Of a stretch of 64,000 nt of DNA, positions 12,901-25,482 are shown piece by piece. The DNA is from Phorcus lineatus. Lineage: Eukaryota; Mollusca; Gastropoda; Trochida; Trochidae. Location: positions 5,964,501 to 6,028,500 of the forward strand of contig OV121087.1 in assembly GCA_921293015.1 (NCBI GenBank), given 5' to 3'. Under the pieces are notes generated by a model that had not been told where the DNA came from, made no database searches, and saw only the letters and a program-made list of their open reading frames with translations. Each line of letters begins with the position of its first letter. Within the stretch, counting starts at the first letter, position 1. The position numbers and the translations under genes were made by a program.

Positions 12901-15900
12901 TAATTCAAAGCAAATTCAAATATTAAGCTTACTCTTGATATTCCTTAAAAGAACATTTTCAGAAGTTTGGATGACAATGAAGAAACATAAAATGGATAAC
13001 ATAGAGAGGTAGTTCTAAATATTTCTTATTAACAACTTCACTCCATGTTTGCGATCTTACTATTGAGTATGGAAGAGTATTTTCCTGGAGTTTGACCTCA
13101 CTTCATTTTTCTAAATGAATCAACCTAGTAGCTAGTTTAAACTCAAGGGGTCCAGTACATGATAAATTGACCAAGAATATGTAAAGTACAAACCTGGTAA
13201 GTAAGTTGGTAAACCAACATAACAATCTTCTTGGCAACCCTTTTTGGGGTCAAAATAAATTTTTCCAACCTGAAACACAAATATGATGTCTCAAAAAATA
13301 TTATCAGAATTAGACCTGAAATAGATTGAAATTGTACTATAACTCAGATCCCCAATAGAGACAAATGACAAATATCATGTCTCAATAAATATTATCAGAA
13401 TTACATCTGAAATTGATTGAAATTGTAAAACAACTCAGCTCCCCAAAAGAGACAAATGTAATATGAAAACGAAGCATCAAGGGTTATCCCATATCAAGAT
13501 TGAAGACCACCCTCTGTAGCAAGTAATGGCTGCCAAGGGTTATTCCTACAACAAGTAAACTAATACTTCAATGCTGACAACTTATACATGTGACTTTGCA
13601 ATTACTTACAACATTATGCTCATTACGTTGAAGTAGAACAGTGTTATCGTTCTGTGGGACGAAGTAGAACCGTCGGTCAGCCGGCTGGAACATGACCTGG
13701 GTCACCTCCATGTCTTCGCTAAACGTACTGTGGATTTGTAGCACTTTGTATGGAATTTTGCCCTGCAACAAGTCCAATGCATAATCAATGTGTAACTCTT
13801 AGTCTAGAAATGTTTATGAAATAACTGCTAAGTTTTATGATTATTCTTCATATCAAATCATTCTATAAACCTGCAAATAGAATTAGAGGATTTTTGTTGT
13901 TGTTGATATTTTCCAAATTTGCTACAGTGCCTTCCAAAATATTCCGTGAATCCATTTTTTCATTAGCAGAAGAACAATATTTAGACATATCAAGACACTA
14001 AATATGTCCTCACTTTGTTGTTACTTTTGTACCTGACTTTCTATTTATGATTGATAGGTGTGAGAAAAACTTCTTTGTACACCTTGGACATTGTACTTAC
14101 GGGGTAAACTTTTTCAAATACGAATTTGTCTGGAATGGCATGAAGACTCCCCTCTGCTGTTCTGAGGGTCACTGGTATAAAAATATCCTGAGGAAAGAAT
14201 ACAAATTGACTTATAACAATGATATTATAACTTATATAAAGACATCAATGTAAAGAAAACAACATGTATACTTGTGTGAAAGTAATCTTTTTTTTATTTC
14301 AATTAGATTCTGAGTTGAGAGTTGATGGTATTGAGCCAATAAGCCATTTCTTTTGGCTAGTTGTCCCTCAAATATTTACAGTCTTTAATCAATTTAAACC
14401 AGTCCAAATGAATCCCGAACCGTGTAGCCTGGTACTTAACTAATTGCTTATAATACCACCTTTGCAATTTCTTTTTCCAACCAAAAGAACTGGATCATCC
14501 ACTGTTGTACACCTATGCATCTAAGGCTATTGACGCAGAAATTTATTTCAACTCTAACGCTATTTGACAATGAACACTAGAGTATCTAATAATGTGTTTA
14601 ACGTACCTGAAACTGTGTAACTATCAACACCTCTGCTGCGTAAGCCCCTTCCTCGTTGGGCGCTATCACGTTTACACTGAACACAGCGAAGTGGTATGGC
14701 TTTATTACCAACTGAAATAGAGAGAGAAACAATTTCATAACTTGATATTCGGAGATACAAAAATACTAAGACATGAGATGAACTCTTTAGACATAAAAGT
14801 ACTTATACTATAAAAGAATGAGTGTTTTTATCATAGAAATGTTCCAAAACCTTTCCCACAAAGTTTTTAATCAATATTCAATAAAATTAATAGAATCTTC
14901 TTTCATTTCATAATAAATGGAACAAAAGATCCATTAATCATAGCTTTGCTTATTAACCATGCAGAACTCAATAAATTAGTTGATAAATTTCATCAAGTTC
15001 AAAGCATTCATTCAAAGCATTTGTGTACTCACTGGATCTGTGTCTATCTCTGACTTGTTGTGGAGTTTGGTGAGAGTGGTTCCGTTTCCCCGCTCCATAC
15101 CTAGTATCTCCACAGTTGTACGATTCATGTTGGAACTAAACTCACCAATCACAACCTGAAACAACATGTCCAACTACTTTACCACACATAACACTTTCAT
15201 AATTTATGACACACATAAGTAAAACTAATGTAGAAAAGCTTACATATTTTTTGTTGAAGATGCTTAACAGAAGTTGCAATATCAATTTCCATTACAAAAT
15301 AGAATTGACAACAATTCGTCATAATATGAATATTACATGATGCTTGAACTTGAAGCAAGAAATAAAACAGAAAAAACATATCCATGTTATGATCATAACC
15401 ACATTAAATTCAACAATATATTTTGGAAAGACAAATAAACTTGAAATCTTAAATACCAAAGCGCTCCAACTTACATCCACTGGATTATCGTTTCTGACTG
15501 TGAATATCATGTTCCTACTTTCTCCGACACCCATGGTGCCAAAATCTAGCTGACCTTTGAACTTCTCCGGCCGATGATGTATAACCTGTCAACAAACACG
15601 ACAAGCACTGTTTTCATCACTTTTCATTCTGAGGTTATGTTAAGCAAGTCTGAAGAACTATCTAATCTATTGAGTTTTTAGGCATAAAAATATTAATGAT
15701 ATCTAATTCAACTGTCTTGTCATGATGTGTACCCTTTAACTACTGAAGCAGTAAAATCTGGTCTCAGCCACCTCAAAGAACTCAAACAAATTCGTAATTA
15801 TCTAACAAGCGCCCAGGAAGCTTATCAAAACGTATTCAAAGGTTAGCTACGTTGGATGGAAAACAGTAACATGTTTGATTCATGCAGTGGCCTTGATATG

Positions 15901-18900
15901 AATCTTTTATATCCATCTGCACACCTTAAAGAGCCCATTATAGACGATGATGGGGACATGGAAGGTTGAAGCGTTGGAGTGAATAGTGAGGACAGTGTTG
16001 AAGTGCAGCTGGGTCTCGTTCGGGTGAAACATCACCAGGAACGGCGTAGCGGTCTGCTGCGGATGCAACAACACCGGCTGCGTAAAGTTCATCACCTGAG
16101 GACATAGGATTTAGTCATGAATTATTTCATTGGTACAGAACAAGTTCCTCATCTATGGATGTAGGAATTTGTAATTAATAAGCACAACTATATTTATAAC
16201 ACAAGCAAAAAAGTGAGTGTGTACTCTAACTAATACACCCGACCGTGTATCACTGACCAACTGAAATACTGGAACTTCCCTTAACTTATCTACTAATATA
16301 TGTCTATAAACTGTCCTGCCTGACGGATCAGTTCAAATTTCATTTCAAAACACAGTTTCAAACACTGAAATTTACAATAAATAAGAAAGAAATCCCAATA
16401 TCACGTTGGACAATTTTGACCTTAGTATAAAGTGCAAAACATAGTCTGTAAAAGATTAAATAAATTAACAAAAATTTTGCACTCCACCCCTCTTTATAGG
16501 GTGGAAGAAGTGCAAAATTTGAAAGAATCTGTTATATATATATTCTTTCTGTAATCGTTCAGACACATAATCTTAAGGAAATGACTAAGTACAAAAAATA
16601 GAAATCTGTAAAATATTTTTAAAATCCATGAAATTGCTTGACAATTTGCACTGCTCCCCTTCTAATAGGGTGATAGATATGCGCAAAATTTGCAAAGAAA
16701 TAGGTTAAATAGTCTCTCCTTCAGATATGACTAAGTACAAAACACAGAAGTCTGTAAAATACTAAAATATTCATGAAATTGCTTGAAATTTAAATTTGTC
16801 ACTGCATCCCTCCTAATAGGGAAGAAGATATGTGCAAAATTTGAAAAGAATTTTTTCCTGCAATCGGTTGGACAAAATATGCCTTCTTACTGACTGAATT
16901 GTTGGTATTACTATATAGCCTTGACCTTGGTTGGGTGTATAACAAGGGATTGGCAATGCTAAAAATATAATTCTACTGCTAAGGTTGATTAGAGAAATGT
17001 TTGAAATACTCACAGAAAAGAACTGCGCCACCTCTGGAGGAAGAGTGACGTTATATATAACTATAGAGAAGTTGAAAGTGTTTGTAAACATCATCGCTCG
17101 GGTAACGTTCTTCAGTGCCTTTGCACTAAAATAGTAAGTTGTATTCACGTTGTATACCAGTGACCTGGAAGACAGATTTCTTGGTATTAGTTGCATTGTT
17201 AAAACATTGTGATACAGTAACTCTGATTGGTAATATCATGGTCTTTTACGACAGTCATACAATTAAATGAACTTCTTTAATACAAATATTTCTGTATATT
17301 TTCTGAAGAAAAAAGAAGTTGTCATCCATAATTATTTGTACTTAGATATAAATAAACTATATAATTTTGTTAGGAACAGATTGCAAGTCACCAACATTCT
17401 TACAGTTTCAAGAAAATAACACATACCCATGTAAGACATTCGCCCGGTATGGGATTATCAGTTTGTGCATGTTATTTTTTGTTCTAATAACAATTTTTCC
17501 AGACCACTGTTTTGGGTTGAGAGCCTTCACAGCTGCAAAGAAGAACAAAACATCAATGATTTATGAAAAAATGTAGTATAAATCTCACAACCTTAATCCT
17601 CTCCTCACATGAACATGCAGATACAAGAATTGCTGAACTATTCAGGGAGGCAAATTAACAAGAATAATTACTGGTAACACAGGGATCAACTGTGATTTGC
17701 ACATGGCTATAAAAGAAAGACTATCCTGTTATATAACAGAAAAAGGTAAAAGGTTTATATATTTTAAGCTTTTGAGGAAATTTCATAAGATTACAAATAT
17801 ACCCTTCTTTTTTGCCTCACAACTGTAGATGTTGTCATTATATAGAGAAAAAGATATAGAAAAGGCAAACCAGATGTGTTACTAACAGCAAGGCTTTTTG
17901 GATGAAAGATATTTATTGTGAAAATCAAGATGTTTAGGAGTATTTGCCTTCTATTTCATCTGGTTGAATGTGGGGAATAACAAGATAGGATATTATTAAA
18001 CAATCTTGCTGTTTCTATGTACTCCATTTCAAAATGCTCTTCATAGACTATAAGTGATATTATCAAACACATCTTGCTGTTATTATGGACGCCACTTATA
18101 ATTGCTCTTCATAGACTATAAGTGATATTATCAAATACATCTTGCTGTTATTATGGACGCCACTTATAATTGCTCTTCATAGACTATAAGTGATATTATC
18201 AAATACATCTTTCTGTTATTATGGACGCCACTTATAATTGCTCTTCATAGACTATAAGTGATATTATCAAACACATCTTGCTTTTATTATGGACGCCACT
18301 TATAATTGCTCTTCATAGACTATAAGTGATATTATCAAATACATCTTGCTGTTATTATGGATGCCACTTATAATTGCTCTTCATAGACTATAAGTGATAT
18401 TATCAAATACATCTTGCTGTTATTATGGACGCCACTTCTAATTGCTCTTCATAGACTATAAGTGATATTATCAAATACATCTTGCTGTTATTAAGTATAC
18501 CACTTATAATTGCTCTTCATAGACTAGACGTGTCACTACTCACGATTGTAAGTGATATGTGCCACTGTGACTTGTCTACCAGGATCGGGCTGCAACTTTA
18601 CAGGTCGAAAATCTATGCTCACAGCATCATTTGCTGGGGATACATTCACCGTCTGGATAGAAACATAAATTATTTGTTAATGTTTTTCACACTCTCTTGT
18701 CAATGGCATCAATTGGTGGGAATAGATTACCTGTTTCTGGAAAAAAAATTTAAAATCCTTTAATCAATAGCATTTGCAAGAGATGCATACATATATATAA
18801 ACATTTGCATACCGCTGATATCCAGCTACCCTGCTCGAAGACGGTTATTGGAGGTCACGCTTTAAATTATACTAAAAAATTGTTTTTCTTTTGAAATAAC

Positions 18901-21900
18901 CTGTACACATACAGACACTGAAGATTATGTGAAGAACTGGTTGATTCAGTACTCACTGAGATATGAATAGGCTTGACTCCAGTATTGATGAGGTTCAACT
19001 TGACAACCTTAGGTTTATCCAGTGTCCTCAATATACCAAAATCTATAAGCTCTATTGGTGAATATATCCCAGGCTCTGAAACATACATTTTAGAAAATAT
19101 TATATCCATACATATCAACACTGATCTTGTATACAATAAAATTCTTATAGAAAACTGAAATCACAATATGAAAATAGATTTTGAGTTAGTTACAGAATTA
19201 CCTCTTTTCAATCTCGAAGTGTAGCAATATTTTACAGAATTACCTCCCTTTGGCTAGAACTGAATAATTAGAATATTTCAGGAAAAGCATTTACTCCTTC
19301 ATTTAAAATCTAAGAAAGTGACAAAACTGAGGATGGAACAAGCAAGATCACTCTTACTTAGAGAAAATAAAGTGTTCAATGATAAAACTACACTTATGCG
19401 TAAAAAATTAAAATCAATTCAAATTTCTGCCTCACTTCATTTAAATTTATAATTTATAAAAAAAAACTTGACTTATTTACTTAAATTAATTAACTAATTA
19501 GACAACGCACCTGAGGACACCTCCACTTCCACAGGAAGTATGAGCATCTCGGAGTCGCTCTCCTGGCTTGTTTTTATCCTAATAAATGCTGTATGGTTGT
19601 TCTCTACACGACCTACAAAGTTTGCCCGCATTACAGGTTTTGTTTCAAATGGCTGTAATTCCTGAAAATAAGATCAAAGATGCAATGAAGTAACTTGAAA
19701 AGTACGGGTAAATGCAAATTTGTGTCTCTAATGAATTTTGCCTCTCTTACACTTAGCATACTTTTCAAACCATTTATTTTCTAGGCAGTTCATCAGCGGT
19801 AACTATGAATCTTTGAAAGTATGTCTAAGCTAAAACATTTACAAAGAAAGCACTTGTTAAAATGCCCTGCAATCAATAAAATTTCTGTGTAAGGTCTTTA
19901 AGAAGTTGAGGAAATGAAGAATATTTTAAGAAATTTACAATATCAAAATTTTCTGTTCGCAACTGACAGAAGCTTCAAACTTTTATGGAAACAAAACATA
20001 CATAGGTCTAATAAAACAAATAGAAGAAAAGGCATAACTAACCCATAATTCTTTTGCTGCTTCTTTTGCCCCTGAAGGGAGTTCAAGGTGTAAATCTCCC
20101 TCACTAGAGAACATCTCTAGCACCTGTGGGGAACAATATCACATTCAAACACATGTTCATAGGGCCAATGAATATCTTCTCTTTTTTATGAAAACTTCAT
20201 CAGAGACCTTGCTTTCTTCTTAAACATTTAATCTCATATCTCCTTCATTCTAGAATCGTTAATTGAATCTTGAATAATTTAATTATATTTTCCTTAAACT
20301 GCATACCACATTTCTCGAAATCATGGCTCAATTAAATCAAGTCAAATAAAATATCACAAAAGGAAATTCTAGTTCTAATAAGAGAAATTGTTTATCAACA
20401 TCATAACTATAGTCTTTATGTTCATACGGTATGTTTGATATTTCTTGCAAATCTGTGACCATAAATATCAAGATGAATAAACTATCTTGCATGCTCATGC
20501 GTAAAGGTTTTTAATTGGACAATTTCTTTTACTAACTCACCTGTAATCTTTTATTATGAGGATTATGCATTTGAATTAAAGGTGAAAAACTACAGTTAAC
20601 TGGTACTCTGGCTCCTAGATAGGGTCGCAAGCGGTATGGATTTGGAATACCAACTCCAAAAACCTGGAAAAAAAACACAAATATAATTCTCAAATAATGG
20701 AACAACAATCTGATTAGAAATATAGCATTTATGTTCATAGACTTTAGCTATCCTTATATTTCACTACTTATTTATCTCATCTCACTACAGTAATTTATCA
20801 TAAATAGAGTAATGCCATTCCTAAGAGGCCATATGACAGGAGTTTAAATCTGATTAGAAAATAGATTACTTGGTAGACTCTTATAAAGATGCCTAGGTAA
20901 AATTTCATTCATTCTAGATTTGGCAAGCATGGAAGCTCTAGAAGTTTTATATTTTAAGGTTTCAGTGTCCATTACGAGACATTCAATATCTAAATTTAAT
21001 ATCAGAAAGTATCAAATCTTCTTTTAGAAACTTTGCAAGTTACACAAGTTTTGCCAAGTGTACTAATTAGGAAAGCCGCCGCTAAAGGGTTAAAGTATCA
21101 AAATCTCAAATTAGCCATACAGAATAGTTTGTCACTTTTATTCATGAGTTGGAGGGTTAAGTTTTCAACTAAATAAAAGCATCATTGTCACAATAAGCTG
21201 TTCACAATAGAACATTACATATAAGGCATAATACACTAATTGTCTTTTATGCACCAGATACGTATCATCAACTCCAACAACTCATTAAGAGCACTAATGG
21301 TTGTATAAATCACAAGATGATGTAGGCCAGTGGGTTAATGAGGCATTGGATATAATTACACGGACAGAGTCCATAGAAATATGTCACCAATAGTTAGTGT
21401 CAGTTGTTGTTTTAGAATAAAACTTCATCAATATCAACATCTGCTTATCACCTGTTGATTTTGAATGTTATTGACATATATTTGAATTAATAGGTGCTAA
21501 ATGAGATCTATAAGCAAATGTCATAGTCATAACTGACATTACATACGAGATATTTGAGGCAACAGGTGTCCTAATCGAGTTGAAGACAAATGGCATTTGA
21601 AGTAACAGATCAATAAGAAGAATAATAATGACTTAAATGATGCTATAAACGGAAAATGATTCAATTAGCATTTTGATCAAATATGACATCATCCCTGACA
21701 TTTTTTTTTTTTACATCTGATGTAGAATAAAGCTAACACATTAAGGAATAAGAATGATTCTCTTGAAAATATGGTTAACAACCACTCTTGACAAGAGTTT
21801 AATTTGTAATTAAAACATGTAACGAGTGAGTGAGTGAGTTGGGGTTTTACGCCGCTTTCAAGATTATTTCACTTATATCGCGGCTGCTAGTATTATTGCA

Positions 21901-24900
21901 GGGAGAAAGCCCGCAACACCATTGTGGCTATGCATTGCGGTGAAACCTGCGAGCATCGGCTGGAACTAGAGAACCATGGGTGGTACTGCACTGAATTTCA
22001 GTGTAGCATTGCACCCAAACCTGACTGCGTGTAGAACAGTTCTCTACTGCAGACAAAGTTGCCGAGCCCCTGGCGGGATTCGAACCACGAAACTTCTGAT
22101 CCAAAGCCGAACGCGCTAACCACTGCGCTTTCCCACCCCCTTCTAGTTTGATCACAACTGAAAAAACTTTCATGACTACAAAATTATTAAACAGGAAAAG
22201 AGTGAGCATGGCTAACTAATACCCCTGACCAACTGAAAAACTGGAAACTTCCCCTTACTTTCACGTCCCTTAACAAAAGACTACTAGCAGATGTCTGTAA
22301 TATGTTCAAATTGATCAGTTTAAATTTCATTTCAAAATATGGTTTCAAACATTGAAGTTTAAAACAAATAATCAAAAATATCACTTGTTACATAGTAGGT
22401 CGGACAAATTTTGACCTTAGGATATGAATATGTACAAAACATAAAAAGCTGTAAAATACTAAAATATTTACAAAATTGCTTGAAATTCGGCATTGCATCC
22501 CTCCTAATAAGTTAGAAGACATGTGCAAAATAGGTATTTTTCCTGCAATTGGTTGGACAGAAAATGTCTTCGAACGGATTGACGGATAGCAGGACGGAAT
22601 CATTGGTATTACTACATATACCCTCAACATTTCATATTTGAATACCTTTACCAACGCTCTTGGGCAGTTATTGTGTACTATTTACTATGTTATCATTGTA
22701 AGGATATGTACCCCGCCATGTGCAAAGAAAATAATGAGTTTAATTTGTATTGGTTTTTAACCTAATAAACTCTCTTGACTTGACTTGACATTTGGTGGGG
22801 GGTATAATAATGCTGTCACTAGGAATAAATGTTTTTTTTAATGTTTATCTGATGTTTTCAAGTATATTTGCCTGATGTTTTAAAATTATTTACCTCATGT
22901 TAATATGTATTTTTGCCTCATAACTAAAAGTTTAATTATCTGGTGTTCATGTGTATATTTACAGGATTTTTATATATTTATTTACCTCATATTGATAAAT
23001 ATATTTAGCTGATATATATAATGTTAACCTTATGTTTATATGTTTATTCAAATGATGTTTATGAGAATATTTACCTGATATTTTAGCGACCCTATGGAGG
23101 TGTGGATATATAAAGTATTTTCCACATTTCCTTCCTGTCTGGCCAAAAATACTACATCAAATGTAGTGTTCCCACCAGGAGGAACAATCTGGAAATTAGA
23201 TGAAAAATATTAAAACATTAACAAACAAAAATCCAATTTCTTAAAGGGGCAGTAGCAGAGTTAATAGATTCATCAAATGATCACACAAAAATGAAAATAA
23301 ATGTTTCCGATGCAAGATATTTTCTATCAAAGGAAGCAGGGTTTTTTTTAACGAAGGCACCATGATTTGTATGCTTTGCAAATCCATTTCCCTACCCTGA
23401 ATGAATAAAAGGTGTAATCACAAAATGGCTGCCAGTGGATTTTGTTTGATTGACTGGGTTGAGTATGAGATGTTTTGACTCTCTGAATACATTTGGCATA
23501 AAGTAATGTTTATTGGGGACAATTGAGGAAATAAATCTTTCAGAAAACATGCTACTGTCCTTAAAGAGGAATTATAGATAAAAGAAACAGATTCATATGA
23601 TTGTAAAAGTCGATGTATTACTAAGGTTGGAGTGTTTGTTTACCGACCTGGTTATATAGTGATAAAAGGAGTTAAAAAATTTTTTCAAATAATGACATGC
23701 ACCAAATGAATGTTAAACTGATAAAGCATATTATCGTGACTTGAGCTTGCATGATTCCAGGTACAAGTATACTTAGAACATAATTTATGTTAAAAAAAAC
23801 AGCCATTTACAGATGATATGATATCCTACTTTCAAATAAGTCTTATTGCCTATATTACATTACTAAAGTACCAGCTTTTCTGTTTGTTGCATGTCAGAAC
23901 AACTGGCCCAAACTTACAGGAACTAGAAACTCTTTCTACATAATTATTTGTCTGCAAGTTTAGATAGTCCTCTGCATGAACTGAACATGTAATTAAATCT
24001 TAAAAGTTTGGATTGTTATGTTCATCACTAGTGTACAGACTTTTGACTTTTTAACGAGTCTTTTGTTTTAAATCAAAGCAATTTTCAATGTACTAAAAGT
24101 GATTAACTAAGGATGTCCTAAGCTCTGAGTCAAACCAGCTACTAACCCTGTTGTTACCCTCTTTGTCTCAAAGTCAAACCAGCAAGTTACCCTCTATAAT
24201 TTTGTGGTCAAACCAGCTACTAACCTTGTTGTTGTTTAAAGTCAAAACAGCGAGTTAACCCTCTTTGTTTTTGTGGCTAGTCTAAGAGATTCCAATAGAA
24301 GTTGGGCCAGTTTTATTACAAAACAGGAACATTTTCATTAATCAGAATATTACAGACAGGATATTTTCATTGAAAGAATTTATCTATATACTTACTTTAT
24401 CTTGAAAAAATGAGCAATGAAAATGCACTGTACTGCCGGATATTGACAGTAAGTGTAAACTATTTTTGGGATCATTATTTTGAACTATGACTTTCTCCAT
24501 ACGCGGCATTCCAACTGGCCTGAAAACAAACACAATTATCAGTCAATGTAAATAGTCAATAAAACATAACAATAAAATAATGACATAACGGATTGTGCCA
24601 TACTCATACTGACTAAACTAGTACAAATATCATTGCAAGAACTACTTATCAAAATTAGAAAAGAAATTTTGAATACGAATTGTTCAAATTAGCATTGTTT
24701 ACTAAATTTCACGAAAAATACTGAAAAGTAGTGAATAAAAGACTTTTGGTTAAATCATTAGAATATTTTATCGGAAGATTAGTAAAGACCTTACTGTTCA
24801 TGAAAATCCAGCATAGGTGGATCCAACCCAATGCTGCTTGAAAAAAGTTTTTCAGAATTTTGATTTCTGCAAGAAAAGGAAATACACAATAAAATCATGC

Positions 24901-25450
24901 AATAAAATATCAAGACACTCAAGATAAAATTTACATAAAATCAATTCAGCGCTAAAAGTGCTTTGAATGAGCACTTTTAATAGTAATAATAGGAAATCTT
25001 ATGGCAGCGTTATCATATAATAAAGATTCACATTACTTTTAAATTTACTTAACTCTGTACATAAACAAACAAATCTATAAAAGCAGTCATTGACTTGGGA
25101 GGTTTTACCTTAGATTCACCTATAGTTGAAAAGTCAGATGGATGTCTTTTTTTAAAGATTAACAACCAAATTGACTTGACTTTCATTAACTGCTATTTGG
25201 CTTAAAATGTTTTTAATCCAGGACTACAGAAATGATTTATTTTAGTCCAGTAGACTCTTCAAATATTGAAAGAAGTTTCAATCAGTTAAAAAAGTAGCAG
25301 TAGATGGCTCTACAAGTGATATATGTATATATGTCAGATTCCCTGAAGATATCAATGAAACATGTTGGAGTAATGTTGGCTGTTTGTAATTTTTTTACCT
25401 TGAATATATAATACTGTATACTTGTGAACTCTTTTTCAAATATTGTCTAT

Positions 25451-25482
<32 letters not shown>

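Larger units (their letters stand above)
9272..20123 (-). other. TMEM131: TMEM131 exons 8-27: luminal Ig/ASH-like segments
   Basis: Exons at 20043-20123, 19511-19661, 18957-19075, 18544-18652, 17427-17532, 17014-17164, 15925-16095, 15475-15585, 15033-15155, 14607-14711, 14101-14187, 13610-13762, 13194-13269, 12682-12799, 12169-12304, 11779-11888, 11129-11207, 10472-10644, 9807-9949 and 9272-9473 encode residues about 218-1052. The sequence is a run of beta-sandwich motifs of the ASPM/SPD-2/Hydin type: 'xxDFGxxxxxxxxxxxxxxxNTG' and 'PGxxxxxxVxFxP' recur, e.g. IELIDFGILRTLDKPK, GQLDFGTMGVGES and KIDIAFTPDF. NxS/T sites are frequent, as expected for a lumen-facing part. Exon 25 must read through an internal gtaata to a donor at 10471-10470 to keep frame and to give LIRNNLTII. 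Confidence 0.9.
20664..23074 (-). other. TMEM131 intron 6
   Basis: Contains the full SINE (21826-22136) and copy 2 of the interspersed repeat (22207-22632). From 20664 to 21825 I see only AT-rich sequence. From 22800 to 23070 a loose pattern of 'tttacctgatgttt' words repeats about every 40-60 bases and runs up to the exon 6 donor. Confidence 0.7.
20541..24866 (-). other. TMEM131: TMEM131 exons 4-7: PapD-like N-terminal domain
   Basis: Exons at 24795-24866, 24396-24519, 23075-23188 and 20541-20663 encode residues about 73-217. This is the best conserved part of the family: DPPMLDFHEQPVGMPRMEKV, then SLHLLSISG, then PPGGNTTFDVVFLARQEGNVENTL, then FGVGIPNPYRLRPYLGARVP. The pattern is that of a PapD/MSP-type immunoglobulin-like fold (family TMEM131_like, N-terminal). 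In other animals this domain binds procollagen in the ER lumen, so the same job is inferred here. The introns hold a TTAA-flanked MITE (23241-23564), and the intron between exons 7 and 6 holds a full SINE. Confidence 0.9.

Noticed and set aside
13600..13762. An internal start for TMEM131 at the ATG in the frame before exon 19
   Set aside because: The ATG lies in the intron before the acceptor; the exon joins upstream in phase.
22068..22136. A tRNA gene on the minus strand (A and B boxes intact)
   Set aside because: It is followed directly by the SINE body and tail found elsewhere in the window, and the acceptor stem does not close. It is a SINE head.
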